Source of the DNA: Merluccius polli
Taxonomy: Eukaryota; Chordata; Actinopteri; Gadiformes; Merlucciidae
Length of the DNA stretch: 64,000 nucleotides
Reading direction: 5' to 3'
NCBI GenBank assembly: GCA_030340625.1
Contig: JAOPHQ010004852.1
Coordinates: 124,001 to 188,000 of the forward strand
The notes under the pieces are model-generated. The model was given only the letters and a program-made list of their open reading frames with translations, did not search any database and was not told the origin of the DNA. Positions 48,324 to 60,237 of the stretch are shown here, piece by piece. Position 1 is the first letter of the stretch; each line of letters opens with the position of its first letter. The position numbers were made by a program, and so were the translations under genes.

Positions 48324-50193
48324 AACACATCTGTAGAGAATCTTATCTCCACAGCTTTGCTTATAAGGGTCCTGATAGTTGTGGATTAAGAAACTGTCTT
48401 TGTTGTAGTTATTGGTCTCACATCCCCTGTAGGAGTTGATGTGCTAATACTATCTGTAAGTAGTAGATGCTATCTCTTCACCTTCCACTAAAAGTGTTGT
48501 TGCTATGGCGATCGGCTGCCTAATAACTGATGCCTGTGTTGTGTCATCACCTAAATCTGTTACAAGCATTATTTTATGAATCGACAACGAGATACACACG
48601 AGACGTTTGAGATGTTTCTTTGGAAAAGAGCCCCCCCGGCCGTGGAGGTCCCTTCCTTCGCCTAAGGTTCTCGTGCAAATGTAGATAAAGAAAAACAGAG
48701 ATTTAATGTCTCTTTGAACAAACTTCTTCATATTACTGACAAGTTAGCACTTAAAAATAATCAATCAGCTTTTACACAAAAACACTTTTTATTGCAGTAA
48801 TTACATACTTACTTACTGTTAACATAGTTATTTATGAATTTAAAAGTCCCGATAATAAAATTCATGATCAGGTAATATTTCCTAATATGTTTTTTATCCC
48901 TACTAGCCATTTCTAATATAATTTTTCTCTTTCCCCTTTTTAATTAATTTATTTCCTTTCCTTTTTTGTTAACCCTGTAATTTCTTATAATTTTAAAAGT
49001 CTCAATAATATAACTTATGATCAAGTAATGACCATCAATAAACAGAATTATTGTACTAGGCCTCATTCTGCCTTCTCCTCCCTTGCAGTTCCAAGAGTGC
49101 AGTAGGGGCGTGACCACGCGTCTGTGTAACTTGTAGCTCCTCCTAAAATCCTCACATGCGCAGTTCACTTGTTAACGTGACTTCAGAGAGAGCAGAGTCT
49201 GTCCAATGCTCTTCTGAATCGGAGGGGGAAACCTGGTGGCCCCCCGACTAGAGAATTATTTGCAACGCCCTTGCAAGTCTTTCTCTACGTCAGCCAGCAG
49301 CTTCTTAATCTAAACAGTTTCACATTTTCAAGAAATGATAAGAATTCTTTCTTCAATATTTACATGAGGAGTCGTCACTCCCACAATTAGACCACTTGTC
49401 ATTAATAATATTTAGAGCTCAATTTACAAATAAGTAACTTCATTCACGCATATTCAGCACACTCACGCAACTTATTAATATCTATAACCGCTGTTTATTC
49501 TACTTTTCCCTTTCCAGTCTCTCACATATCCGTCGCAAAGAACAAACATAGACTAAAATTAGCTTTAGGCCTAATGATCCACATTAATTTTCTTACGCGC
49601 CAAATAATAGACTGGCCAACGCCTTTTATTTTTTCTTTGTCTCCTCAACCCCCACCTTTTCTGATTCCTAACTTCTCCTCTAGCCTCGCTCTTTTCCTTT
49701 TTTTTCTTCTCTGAGTTGCGGCTCCCCCGGAGCTGCTCGACCCCCACCTTTTCTCACTGTTCTCCTCTCCTTCTTCCTCACCCCTGCTCTCTATACAGGC
49801 TTCTCAAACCACTCTGCTCGACCCTATTACCTGACCCCTAGGTATACAAACACTATTCTTAATACAATTTATTTGAGCTTATTTTACTCGTTAGTTTAAC
49901 AACTTTTCTTTATCTCTGCCGATTGGAATGTGCTCCCCTCCCACCTTTGGCGATTCTCACTTCTGCTCTGCCTGGGGGCTTACTCCCCCCTCCCTTCCTG
50001 ATCACCAAGCTCTCTTTCTCTCTTGATCTATAGTAGCGGGTTGACTTATGTACTACGAATCCAGGAAGGTTTACACATTTACTTCAGGCAAATCAAGCGT
50101 TACCAATTACTATTATTACTAATATTGAGGTGCTTCAATACTCTTTTCCAGCACTTCTCTGTCTTTCCAATTTATCTGCGACAGAATAATATA

Positions 50194-50760
50194 ACAAAAC
50201 GGGCCGTACAAGTCTCAGAGTGAAAAAACACTACCACTACTTGAATACAGAAAGAAAAACGACTTATGCAACTTTTTATAGCGTGTCGAAAACGGTCGAA
50301 TTTGTCGTGCAAGGTCCTGAGTGAAAAAACACTAACTCGCCTTTAATCACAAAACAAAGGTTGACTTAGCCTTTCAGCTCAGACTTTTTACTTTTATGCC
50401 ATTAAAAACAGATCCATACAGGCCGGAACTTCCCTGCTTACCAAACATAGATCTATATGACAAATTAACAGAAAATAAAACAAAACGGGCCGTACAAGTC
50501 TCCGAGTGAAAAAACACTACCACGGCTTGAATACAGAAAGAAAACGACTTATGCAACTTTTTATAGCGTGTCGAAAATGGTCGAATTTGTCGTGCAAGGT
50601 CCTGAGTGAAAAAACACTAACTCGCCTTTAATCACAAAATAACGGTTGTCTCAGCCTTTCAGCCCAGACTTTTATTTATTCCATAAACTGATCTATACAG
50701 GACGTCGCTACCCTGCCTACCAAAAATAGATCTATACACAGGTCGTCTCTTCCCTGCCTA
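50194..50760. repeat. two direct copies of a roughly 286-bp unit in the provirus leader
   Basis: ACAAAACGGGCCGTACAAGTC begins at 50194 and again at 50480, and the following 200 or more bases match closely (GAGTGAAAAAACACTA, GTCGAATTTGTCGTGCAAGG). The function is unknown; its position in the leader invites comparison with packaging or transport signals. Confidence 0.85.
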
Positions 50761-50779
50761 CTGTAGAACACATAGGATT

Positions 50780-51125
50780 GTCCATATAATAGGCCACAGG
50801 GCGATGTCCAATCGCGTTTACGGGACCTTACTTATACCAATCACTATAGGACAAATGAAATCATGGAGTTGTCCATATAATAGGCCACAGGGCGATGTCC
50901 AATCGCGTTTACGGGACCTTACTTATACCAACTACCACAGGACAAATAAAATCATGGAGTTGTCCATATAATAGGCCACAGAGCGATGTCCAGTCGCGTT
51001 TACGGGACCTTACTTATACCAATCACCATAGGACAAATAAAATCATGGAGTTGTCCATATAATAGGCCACAGAGCGATGTCCAGTCGCGTTTACGGGACC
51101 TTACTTATACCAACTACCACAGGAC
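50780..51125. repeat. 91-bp tandem repeat, about 3.8 copies, in the provirus leader
   Basis: GTCCATATAATAGGCCACAG starts at 50780, 50871, 50962 and 51053, an exact 91-base period. Copies differ at a few bases and alternate subtly (CACTATAGG versus CTACCACAGG), suggesting a two-unit amplification step. It lies about 300 bases inside the 5' LTR. Confidence 0.95.
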
Positions 51126-51420
51126 TTTCCACACTCCGCTACAATGTATATAAATCACAGAGCATTGTGTGTGCATGCATGCGTCACTTCATTCCAAGTC
51201 ACTCTCTCTCTCTCTCCTTTTATATGCTTTTGGTTCTTTTTTGGAGAGACACAATACCTACCACTGGGCGTTAGAATCGGGCAGACAATGATCACACAAA
51301 TTTACTAAATTAATAAGTAAGAACAATGCTTACCTTTTAAAGTTGGGTGGCCACCCGTTTTTGTGTGACCCTTGCCGGTCCTCGACCCAGCCCAGCGGCC
51401 GGCGGATCTCTGTTCTTCAA

Positions 51421-51441
51421 TCCTGTTCGTGACGCCAAATA
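51421..51441 (-). promoter_or_regulatory. primer-binding site of the provirus
   Basis: Read on the minus strand immediately after the 5' LTR and a short AT spacer is TTTGGCGTCACGAACAGGAT. TGGCG matches the complement of a tRNA 3' end ...CGCCA, and the continuation is compatible with an acceptor stem and T-arm. tRNA-Arg is one candidate by similarity; the tRNA was not determined. Confidence 0.6.
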
Positions 51442-52073
51442 TGTGGTGGAAAACACCGCATCTAACACTTAAACTGAAGAAGAGAGGTTTGAGAGAGTCG
51501 AGGTCTGAAGATGTAAGACTTTATTATCACTTGCAAGAAGTAACAACAGAATCTGAGTTGGTTTGCAAAGAACTCCCGAGCTCCACACAGATCCCTTCTT
51601 TTAACCCCCTTTCTGTCAGGTTGGAATGTGCACTTGTTCATTGGTTTATTCCTAATAAGGATCCCTTAGTTACTCCTACACTGTAGATAGTGCAAAGAAA
51701 CCATACTGTCTGCAGTCTTTGACGTCAGTTACGATAACAAAACTTCTACCGCTAAAGCAGGCCATAAGTTAAAGGGGGATGTTTGCATTACCAAACCTTC
51801 CAACGCTGCAACAGGCCATACGTTAAAGGGGGATGTTTGCGTTAACAAACCTTCCCACGTCATACGGCTCACGGCCAACATAGCACTTATTCCTATCTGT
51901 TAGTTTTGTTTAGAATAAAGCACCATGTACTTGCTGACCCCTGCTTCACGCAACTTACTTCGTTCATATAGCATTCAGGCAAGATTATGAATGTTCTTTC
52001 TTATTTAATGGTAAAATATAATGAATATATTTCTGTTAAATGTATAGTAAATAACTAGTAAATTTCTCCCATA
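51442..52073 (-). mobile_element. 5' LTR of minus-strand provirus
   Basis: 632 bp, one base different from the 3' LTR, with the outer flank TTCT at 52074-52077. Near-identity of the LTRs indicates a recent integration or a later gene conversion. Confidence 0.9.
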
Positions 52074-52601
52074 TTCTCAGATGGGAATAATCGTTAGTTG
52101 CAGCCTGAATCAAGTGACATGTAATTGACAGTGAAGATATCTGTGGATGAACAAACTTTGTAGCCAAGCACTGTAACATCAGTGGAGCATGACATTTATT
52201 AATTATTATACATCTGCAACCCTGAATAAATGTATATTTTTCCTAATCTGACTGGTTTGTCAATAAAAAACAATTACAACATTTTGTAAACAGGAACACT
52301 CATCAAGGTATCTCAACATTGAGTTTCAAAACAGTTACTGAATAAGCAAGTATAGAGGTGTACAATTGCACCAATAGAAAAATAGAATTGCAGGCTGATA
52401 TAAATGAAATGAAAGACTGCTTACCACTATGTTCAGTGCATCAGATGTTTAAATGACAACAAAAACAGACAAATGAAAATAAATTAAAAAATAAATAAAA
52501 TAGAATCAACCATACAATGAGGCCTGTTACTATTTGGCCTGGTCAAGATTGCTCAAGTTCAAATGATGTCCATTTCTAAGTAGTTGCTGGACAGGATGTT
52601 G

Positions 52602-55600
52602 TCAAACTCGAAGTTCTGGGTAAGAACTGTATGTACATGGCACATCGAGTGTAGCTCCACAGGTATGAGCAACAGGCCTTCTGTTGAGCCCAGTTTCAGC
52701 ATTAAAGCTAACCATAATTTTCTCAACACATATAACTGAGGAACCTGTGCAGAAGCGCAGGATTTTCTCAGCTTTGGCTTGATCAGCATTCTTAACATAA
52801 CGTTGGAGATGGTTTAAGGTTACTTGTTGTCTTTGAGACAGCACCACCATTGTTGTTTCAAGCAGTTGCATCACTCTTTTGCCTGTGGGCTTCTTTATCT
52901 CATACAGACTCAACACACTTTTCTTATCTGGTAGTTTCAACTTTACAAGTGACATGGGAGTGGAGAAGCAATCAACTATATACTTTGGCTCTTGGAGAAT
53001 GGCTTTGTGAGCCATTATTTCTATGGCAGACTTCATGTTGTTCTCTGGAGGTAAGAAATGGGAACCCATCCGTGTGAAAAGGTCGAGCAAGTCCTCTTGA
53101 TCACTTTCATCCATTGTGCCCTGGAGAGCCTTCTCAACAGCTGACCTCTCGATGGGAAGTAAGTAGTTGAGAAACGATGACATCAAGATGTCTGTATCAA
53201 CAGAGTCAATTCCATTGATGCATGCTAAAATTAAAGCAATCGATAGCTTCACTGGCATGACACCGTGGTCTACAAATCCTTTCACCCAAATGCGTCCAAC
53301 CACTTGCCATTCAGCCTCAGAGAAATCTGGCCTAAGCCTTGGAACTCGCTCTGTTTCCCCTTCACACTGTTCAAGAAATTGCTCCCAGAAGGCTGTGTAC
53401 ACCTCCCTTGACACTCCGGCATCATCAACAGCCCTTTCATTTACAAAGTCCATCTTTAAAGTCATATTCATGATACTGCTGTCCATAAATACAGCCACAA
53501 GATCAGCAACAACCTTTATCCTGCATATTGAGGCACGCTGGAAGGTCTCTGGATTTCCTGGGTTGCTGGCTGATATTGATGATGACAACTGGCTGCTTGA
53601 ATCTGAGGGCAAATTCGGCCCACTGTCCTGCTAGAAGAACAAAACACACACATAAAAAAACAGAGTGGTCAATGAATAAAGCAGAGGCCAAAGTATCCTA
53701 GCTTTTTGCATGTTTGTACCAAGGTAAATAATAAAGCAACTCACAACTCAAGTATCTTTTTGTGAGACCCTGTTACAAACTGCACCTCTCCTCACACTGC
53801 TTTCTATTCAAAATGTGTGATCTCGTACCCCAATACAAGTTAACCCTGAGAACATCAGAGTAGCTTGAAGTGGTGTGTCTTACCTGGGCAGTTTGCACTG
53901 CCTCCTCATGTATGGACTGCTGCTCATCCAGTGTAGGCAGGCCTTCATCTGAAGGCAATAGGAGCTGTATAGCCTGCGTAGGTGCTCCACTCATCTCAGC
54001 ACTCTAAAGAATACAATAAATGACAGCAGACACATTAACCATAAAATCTATGATGTCATTGCAGACTATTATTTGTAAAAGTCTTTCTAAATGACTCTTC
54101 TACATCAGCGTAACTTCTAGTCAAAATTAAGAACACTCCAGATAGCATGTGAAAAGTCCACTTGAAATGAAAAAGGCAATAGTATAATAAAGACATAAAT
54201 CAGAGTTACAATTGCTGCACAATCCCAGGAATTAGGTCAAAAGGACTTAACTGACTTCCACTTTCACTAAAGATAACAATGGGTATTTGTCTTTAATACA
54301 AGTTGTGCATGACACACCACTAAACATTTGAAATGAAAGTTCAAGAAAAATATTTTCATATAGAAATTCTAGATAAAACATTACCTGTGCGACATCCGCA
54401 TCCTCCTCAGCATAATTCAGTGTCATAACTAGTGTTGCACCGATACCGATACTAGTATCGGGAGGGGCCCCGATACCGCACTAAAATGCTGGCATCGGTA
54501 TCGACGAGTACGAACAAATAATGCGCCGATGCCATTTACAGATACTAATATGAAACTTGGAACGTAGCGCCTTGTGTCTTTGTGCGTTCACACCGAAAGC
54601 GCACAAAGAGGAATCCTCCTTGTCCACTCCACCTAAGTCGCTTTTGTCGTTTCTGTCCCCCTTCAGAATGTTCGTTCTTGCTTTTTTTTTTTTATTTAAA
54701 GGCCCAGTTACCGACATCGCTAAACACCACCACGCAACTACTGCTGTAGCACAGCCCAGTTACCGACATCGTTGATCACGGAAAGTTACTTGATGGAAAG
54801 TTACTTGATAAAGTCATTAAAAACAGAATTACTCCGATTGGCTGGAGAGTGTAGGTTAAAAAGTGTTTATTTACACCATCTTTGATTTACACCTAGGAAA
54901 GACCAGAGCCCGTCTACGGAGAGCCTGTCCACTCCCTATTAAGTCCCATTGTACCGAATTCTGGTTGCAGTTCCACCAGAGCTCCACTGGGGGCGATCGC
55001 CTGTGAGTGCAGAATGAATGGGAGCAGATGGAGCTACACGGCTAAATGTGTCTCTTTCACCTGATTCTCATTGAAAAAACTCCGATTTGATTGTAGTTCT
55101 TACAAGTTCAACATAGGTTATAGATCGAAAGTTTAATGAACGAGTACTTATGTCCTTTCGATTTCTTACAGGACGTGTTGTTATTGCCCATAACACGCTA
55201 GCATTCTGCTAATGAACGCTGATTGGTCAGTGAAGGACTGATTACGACCAGAGATCTGCTTGATGGCATCTTGGCATCCGAAGCGGGACCAGAACGTTAT
55301 GGTGGACAATTTTGCCCAAGTTCTTTTTTTTTTAACACAGCAACTTCTTTTGGTTGCTGGCACTTTTATCTGCGTATCGTTATGTATGTACTGCTGTGTT
55401 ATCAATGCCTTGAGGGAAAGGGAGAGGCTTGCCGTAAAGCAGTATCTCTGGTCGTAAGATGAGTATGACGTCATTGACATTTTAAAATACTTTTTTAAAG
55501 CAAATAAGTGACTCTAAAAAATCTAACACCCAGCAATGTGTAATTTCTTTGCATCCCCTTTCGAAAGCAACATTCAAATTACTAGACAAAAAATTATATC

Positions 55601-57958
55601 CTGAGAAAAGTGGAGTTTGAGGGGTATAGCTCCATAGACCGCCATTCATTCTGCACTCACCATGTGAGCGCCCTCACATGGAACCAGAGGGGAACTGCAA
55701 CAGTTCAGAACCAGGAAGTAAACCGAGAGTGGAACTTCTCTCCTTATTAGACATTCTCTGGAAAGACGTTGACGCTATGAAGACGCTATGGCCACGTTGC
55801 TTGGCAACGCCTGCATACGGGAGATATTAAATAGTCTGCTCGACTTGTAAAAATAAAAAAACCCTCACGATTTCAACTCTAAAACACATTAAAGTATTAT
55901 TAATTGATTACATATTTCATTCTTTCGTAAGTGACCATGGTACTTCGCGGAAGCAACCCTCCGCTTCGCGTCGGACGGTTCACGCCTCCGCGTCGTCCAT
56001 TCATTTCTGTTAATGGACACCTCGTCGGGTTACTCCCCAATCATATTTACGGAAATGATCATCCCAAATAAACACCGATTTTGCCAAATGTAATGTTGTC
56101 AAATCATAGAGGACATCATAGAGGACATCATAGAGACATTCTCTCCCTTCACTCACTGCACTCACTGCAGTTATTTTTGCCACTGCTCGTTTTAGTTTTT
56201 TCAATGTGGATTTTGGAGTTGTAACTTGTTGTCATAGGACACCTTTTATTTTATTTATTTTACCCTGGCTGCACTTAGAGGAGTGCACATCAGCCTAGAC
56301 CTTACAGGAGGAAGTAATTTCTTATTGCAATTCTGATTTGTTCTTACCTCAGATAGGCCTTAATGCCATGCACTCTCTACCTCATATGTATATTATTTCT
56401 TATTTTAATTTAATTTAACTTCTTGTTGCACTACGATTTACATGTTGTAATTACATGGATATTGCACTATTTTGGCATATTCAATTATTGTCACCCATAA
56501 CAGGTAGGCAATAAAAAAGTTATTCTGGATTTACTGTGTATTCCTGACCAAGCCATGATAGCAATGATTTTACATCCAAGTGAGTATGCAGTTCTTTAGT
56601 ATTAGAAGAAAAAAAGCTTGTATATATATACAGTATATATATATATTTATTTTTTTTTTTTCTCCAAACGGCGTGGTATCGGTATGGTATCGGTATCGGC
56701 CGATACTGCACAGCCGGGTATCGGTATTGGTATCGGGGGCCAAAAAATGGTATCGGTGCAACACTAGTCATAACCACCAGGTCATCATCTGGATCCCATA
56801 GAAGTGTATCTGCCTCGTCAAACAAGGGGTCCAGTAAACTAACCTCACTTGTGTCTGTTGGGGTTGACTGAAAGGGATGTGATGGACCTGGACTTTGTGC
56901 TGTCTCAGTCTCGGATGTTGCCCTTCTCTTTTTTGATCTTGGTTGCATCTGAAAACAAAAACAAAGACAGAAGGTTTTAATGTTGTCATCAGTAACATCA
57001 GAACACATGCTCCACATTCAAGTTGTGACCTGCAAATTCTGTTACAATACACAAACACATACAGCCTTGTTTGTACACATACACTGATCCAACAAAAAAA
57101 ATGTATTGAGATGCAACAAAAACAAAAAAAAACACACACACACACACACACCATACAGGGTTGTAGATAGAAAGTTGTAATAAAGTTATTGACTGAAGAG
57201 TAGGCAAATTATTTACATCAGTCCTTGTTCCATAAACCTGGGTGCTTCCGTCACTGTCAGATGAATGCGAACGATCCTGCAGGTCTGTGATGGAATCATC
57301 TGAGTGAGATCCATCTCCATCTTCATTTTCTTCATCTTCAAGCAGCTCATTTTCTTCAGATGAGGAGTGATCTGTTGAAGCTCCCTCTTTTGTGCAAATG
57401 TAAAATCTGAGTAGCTTCAGTTTAGTTTGTTCATACATTTGGCCAACAGTGTTATCCAAGAGAATATTGTTCATTTTAAAATCACAGATTTCAAACATGA
57501 AGTCTTTAGCTGGCCCTTTTGTGGAGTGCCCATCAGGAAAAAATAGGTCCTTTCCTAATTCCATGATCTGAGCAACAGTTGTTGTCTTTGCCAATGCAGC
57601 ATGTCTTGTGCCTCCACCATGGTTGGTCCGTACTTGACTGTATCCATTACTGCCAAAATGAAGCCATCCAATTTCAACTTTCCTTGAAGTCTTCTCTCCT
57701 GCCGTATTTCTTTGTCTGGCCATGGTATTTGGGGGATCATCTGGGGTACCACTCAGTGATCCTTTTGTCTTTGATTTCATTTTGCGTGCCCCTATTTTAC
57801 CTTTTATTCTCTGTAAAAGAGTGTCTTTATTGGTGCTTTGGCACTGTGTTTGTTCACAAAAAGATAGGACAGCTACTCGGTCACCATATGACGCTATATA
57901 TTTTGTAATTTGCTCATCAGTCATGATGCGCAACACTGCCTTGTCAACCTGCAAACAC

Positions 57959-58012
<54 letters not shown>

Positions 58013-58745
58013 GATAATGGTGTCAATGCAGTGTTTCAGTGGTACTGGACATAGCTGGTCTTATGGTAAGTACAGTAAAAGATTGTACATAGAGATGCCA
58101 GATAGAAAGCTGGCCTACTTCACACAAATTCCATTATGTCTATTTCTATAAATCCTTATGATTAATCATTTGAAATAAAGATTTCATTTGCTGACTTAAA
58201 TATAAATTCTTCAAATTAGTTTGAAATTACACTCACTAGGACAAGCCCAGCTCTTTAAACCACCTGTACCACAAAACGTGCAGGCTGTATTAATTTCTCT
58301 AACGGTATACCATGATAAATCAGTATTTACCAGATTTTACCAGACCAGCCTCTAGTCTACAGTATGCATGACCAGCCATGGCGTCCAAAGTTACCATGGC
58401 AACCAGTTTTCCAGATCAAATCAAGTGATGGCTGACGAACAGTAGCCTAATGGAAATGCTAAATGCCCTAATACCTGTTGATGCTAAAACAATGCACAGT
58501 AGCTTATAGGCTTATATAACATTAGCTTACAATAACATAGCATTAACAACGGCCGTTGGCGCCTCTCCCTCCCTCAACCCTCTCTGGCATTAACGCTAAC
58601 TTTGTTATCCACAAATGCTCTGTGTTGCTGAATTAACGTTAAGTTATTGAATGATTTTTATGCTCACCTTGTCTCTCTTCATTCGTATAATGTCCTCTTT
58701 TGGGACCTCTCTCGACACTAAAAACCGCTCCAAATCGTCCTCCAT
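52602..58745 (-). CDS. HECT-type ubiquitin-ligase-like protein of the inner element, five exons, split by a hAT insertion
   Basis: Exons on the minus strand: 58745-58668 (26 codons, MEDDLERFLVSREVPKED), 57948-57217 (244 codons), 56948-56767 plus 54421-54385 (73 codons once the hAT insert and one TSD copy are discounted), 54003-53884 (40 codons) and 53630-52602. All join in phase 0 with GT-AG borders. Exon 2 is basic, then ends in a Ser/Asp/Glu-rich acidic tract. Exon 5 carries a HECT-like domain: NERAVDDAGVSREVYTAFWE in the N-lobe and AHTCGATLDVP with the expected catalytic Cys in the C-lobe. The product, about 725 residues, would transfer ubiquitin through that Cys. Fish databases contain many similar genes labelled G2E3-like. 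Only 18 residues follow the Cys; a possible 5-base loss is discussed separately. The first exon lies next to the inverted repeat, which probably supplies the promoter. The hAT insert probably inactivates this copy unless it is spliced out. Confidence 0.8.
54004..54384 (-). other. intron 3 of the HECT gene
   Basis: AT-rich, bounded by GTAAT and ..TTTAG. Nothing else was recognised. Confidence 0.6.
54430..56766. mobile_element. 2.3-kb hAT-type element in HECT exon 3
   Basis: TAGTGTTGCACCGATACC at 54430 is inverted at 56766, flanked by perfect GTCATAAC (54422-54429 and 56767-56774). Removing it and one TSD copy rejoins exon 3 in frame (219 bases). No transposase is recognised; a further MITE (54904-55760) sits inside it. 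Confidence 0.9.
54904..55760. mobile_element. 857-bp MITE, about 7-bp TSD, nested in the hAT element
   Basis: The ends CAGAGCCCGTCTAC and TTAGACATTCTCTG are imperfect inverted repeats that continue with GGTTGCAGTTCC/GGAACTGCAAC and GTGCAGAATGAATGG/CCATTCATTCTGCAC inside. Flanks are GAAAGAC (54897-54903 and 55761-55767), or eight bases if the shared G is counted. The superfamily is not assigned. Frames at about 55223-55480 are unrecognised. Confidence 0.75.
57960..58015. repeat. (GA)n(GACA)n microsatellite in HECT intron 1
   Basis: GAGAGA followed by about nine GACA units, 12 bases upstream of exon 2 on the minus strand. Ser-rich frames across it are artefacts. Confidence 0.9.
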
Positions 58746-58842
58746 GGTTGCAACTGTCGTATTACAACTGAGCACGGATGATGGGTTGGCTGGGCAACGT
58801 CATGGCAGAAGTTGGTTGGGGGAAAAAAGACGCGGGTAACCT

Positions 58843-58990
58843 CCTCCATCGCTGTGTCTTTCACTTCCGGTTCACTGACTTTTGCGAGATCCCGCAATAC
58901 TTTCTGCGAGATCCCGCAATACTTTTTGCGAGATCCCGCAATACTTTTTGCGAGATCCCGCAATAGTATTGCGGGATCTCGCAATACTTA
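58843..58990. repeat. right subterminal palindrome array of the inner element
   Basis: Five TTGCGAGATCCCGCAA-type palindromes mirror the left array. The inverse copy of CAGCG plus ATGGAGGAGGTTACC, the transposase start region, lies at 58843-58862 and faces the HECT gene. After it the sequences of the two ends diverge. Confidence 0.9.
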
Positions 58991-59474
58991 AAAACAAAAA
59001 TTCCCCCCTCCATGTCCCTTTAGGGGCTCCGTAGAAATCTAACCTCTGCCAATATGTTTGCGAGATCTCGCAAAACTTTTGCGAGATCTCGAAATAATAA
59101 TTTGCGAGATCTCGCAAATTAAAAAAGAAAAAAGGTTGTAGTGCCTATATGTTACCAGCAGGTGCAACCTAGGATTCCTATGGGGGCAACGGCTCTGACG
59201 GCTCTGATTACAAAACCATGTGAAACATGATCGTAAGCATATCATCGGGACTTCAACGTTTTCCAGGCCAAGGACCCCCAAACTGATAGAGAGATGGAGC
59301 GGGGACCCCCTACTTATGTTGTGTAAAATTGTGTTTTATATTAAACTGGTCCTATAGTGCCATGTATAAATGTACCTTGTTATTGTGCATTCAATACTAA
59401 GATATTCAATATATTCATGTGCAAGGTACAGTGAGCAGGGTGGCATGCCACTGCCATTCATAAACATAATGTAG

Positions 59475-59629
59475 CAGCGGTGGCGGACGCTACATTATGG
59501 AAAGACGACGTTGGAAAGACGACGCAGTGTTGTTCAGCAAACAACATTTATTGTTGCAACAGAACAGGTTACTGTCGGCCGTAACCACGCCAAAACAACT
59601 CCAACATAAAGTTAGCCGTAACTCTCTCC
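59475..59629 (-). mobile_element. probable LTR fragment
   Basis: The minus strand reads GCAACAATAAATGTTGTTTGC and, about 80 bases on, ends CCGCTGCTACA, the layout of a polyadenylation signal plus U5 end. It sits between the outer element's left arm and the hAT element at 59630. The other LTR end could not be placed. Confidence 0.4.
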
Positions 59630-60237
59630 CAAGGGTGTAATCAGCGTTTTGAGAGTGGGGGGGACATATTTAAACGGGGGGTCTGGGGGTCCTCCCCCAG
59701 AAAAATTTGAAAGAAGTAGTTGCAATTTCCCGCATTCTGGTGCATTTTACCATGTTTTCAGATTCAAAATGATCTTTCATTGATTTTATTTTTCATTGAT
59801 TTTCCTTGGAGCATGGTCTGCAATTACTGACTACTATTATGTTCTGGTGTAATACACACAGAGATGTATAAAGTACTGGAGACCAAGACTTGAGTAGAAG
59901 TACAAGTACTATATCAAAAAAGTGACTTGAGTAGAAGTAGAAGTGTTCTTTAAAAACCATACTTAAGTGGAAGTACTAAAGTATTCAAAATGTTTTGTAT
60001 TTAAGTATTGCAAGTAGAAGTATTTTAAAATGTACTACTCAAGTACTGAAAGTACAAGTACAAGTGTTGTGTTATGTGTAGGCTATATTAACAGGGATAC
60101 AAACACATGTATGGTCAAAATAGAGAGAGCTAGTTGAAGCACATATTCTGATTAATTCAGATAATTAATTAGTAAGTCATTTAATATTTTGAATGGGTAA
60201 AACATTTGATTTTTATGTTTCATTAGGTGTGTTAGTT

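Larger units (their letters stand above)
41930..52073 (-). mobile_element. endogenous retrovirus (gamma/epsilon-like), 10.1 kb, defective
   Basis: A minus-strand provirus bounded by near-identical LTRs and a TTCT duplication (41926-41929 and 52074-52077). In its own direction come 5' LTR, a TGGCG... primer-binding site, a long leader with tandem repeats, a charged gag-position frame, pol remnants (RNase H, integrase zinc finger, core and C-terminal domain), env with a transmembrane subunit, polypurine tract and 3' LTR. I find no reverse-transcriptase or protease domain, and pol and env carry shifts and stops. It inserted between the 3' ends of the transposase and HECT genes, so neither coding region is hit. 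The class is inferred from the CX6CC env and MLV-like integrase tail. Confidence 0.8.
40039..59033. mobile_element. inner IS3EU-like element carrying transposase and HECT genes
   Basis: The termini TACGGAGCCCCTAAAGGGAC are inverted at 59033 and flanked by perfect GAAATC (40033-40038 and 59034-59039). The outer element's intact right arm holds a single GAAATC at the equivalent place, proving the duplication. The inverted repeats extend about 190-205 bp, including five TTGCG(A/G)GATCTCGCAA-type palindromes per end and an ATG plus four codons. The element encodes a plus-strand DDE transposase and a minus-strand HECT-like protein, convergent. Without the provirus and hAT insert it would be about 6.5 kb. 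Both ends look intact, but the transposase is frameshifted. Confidence 0.85.
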
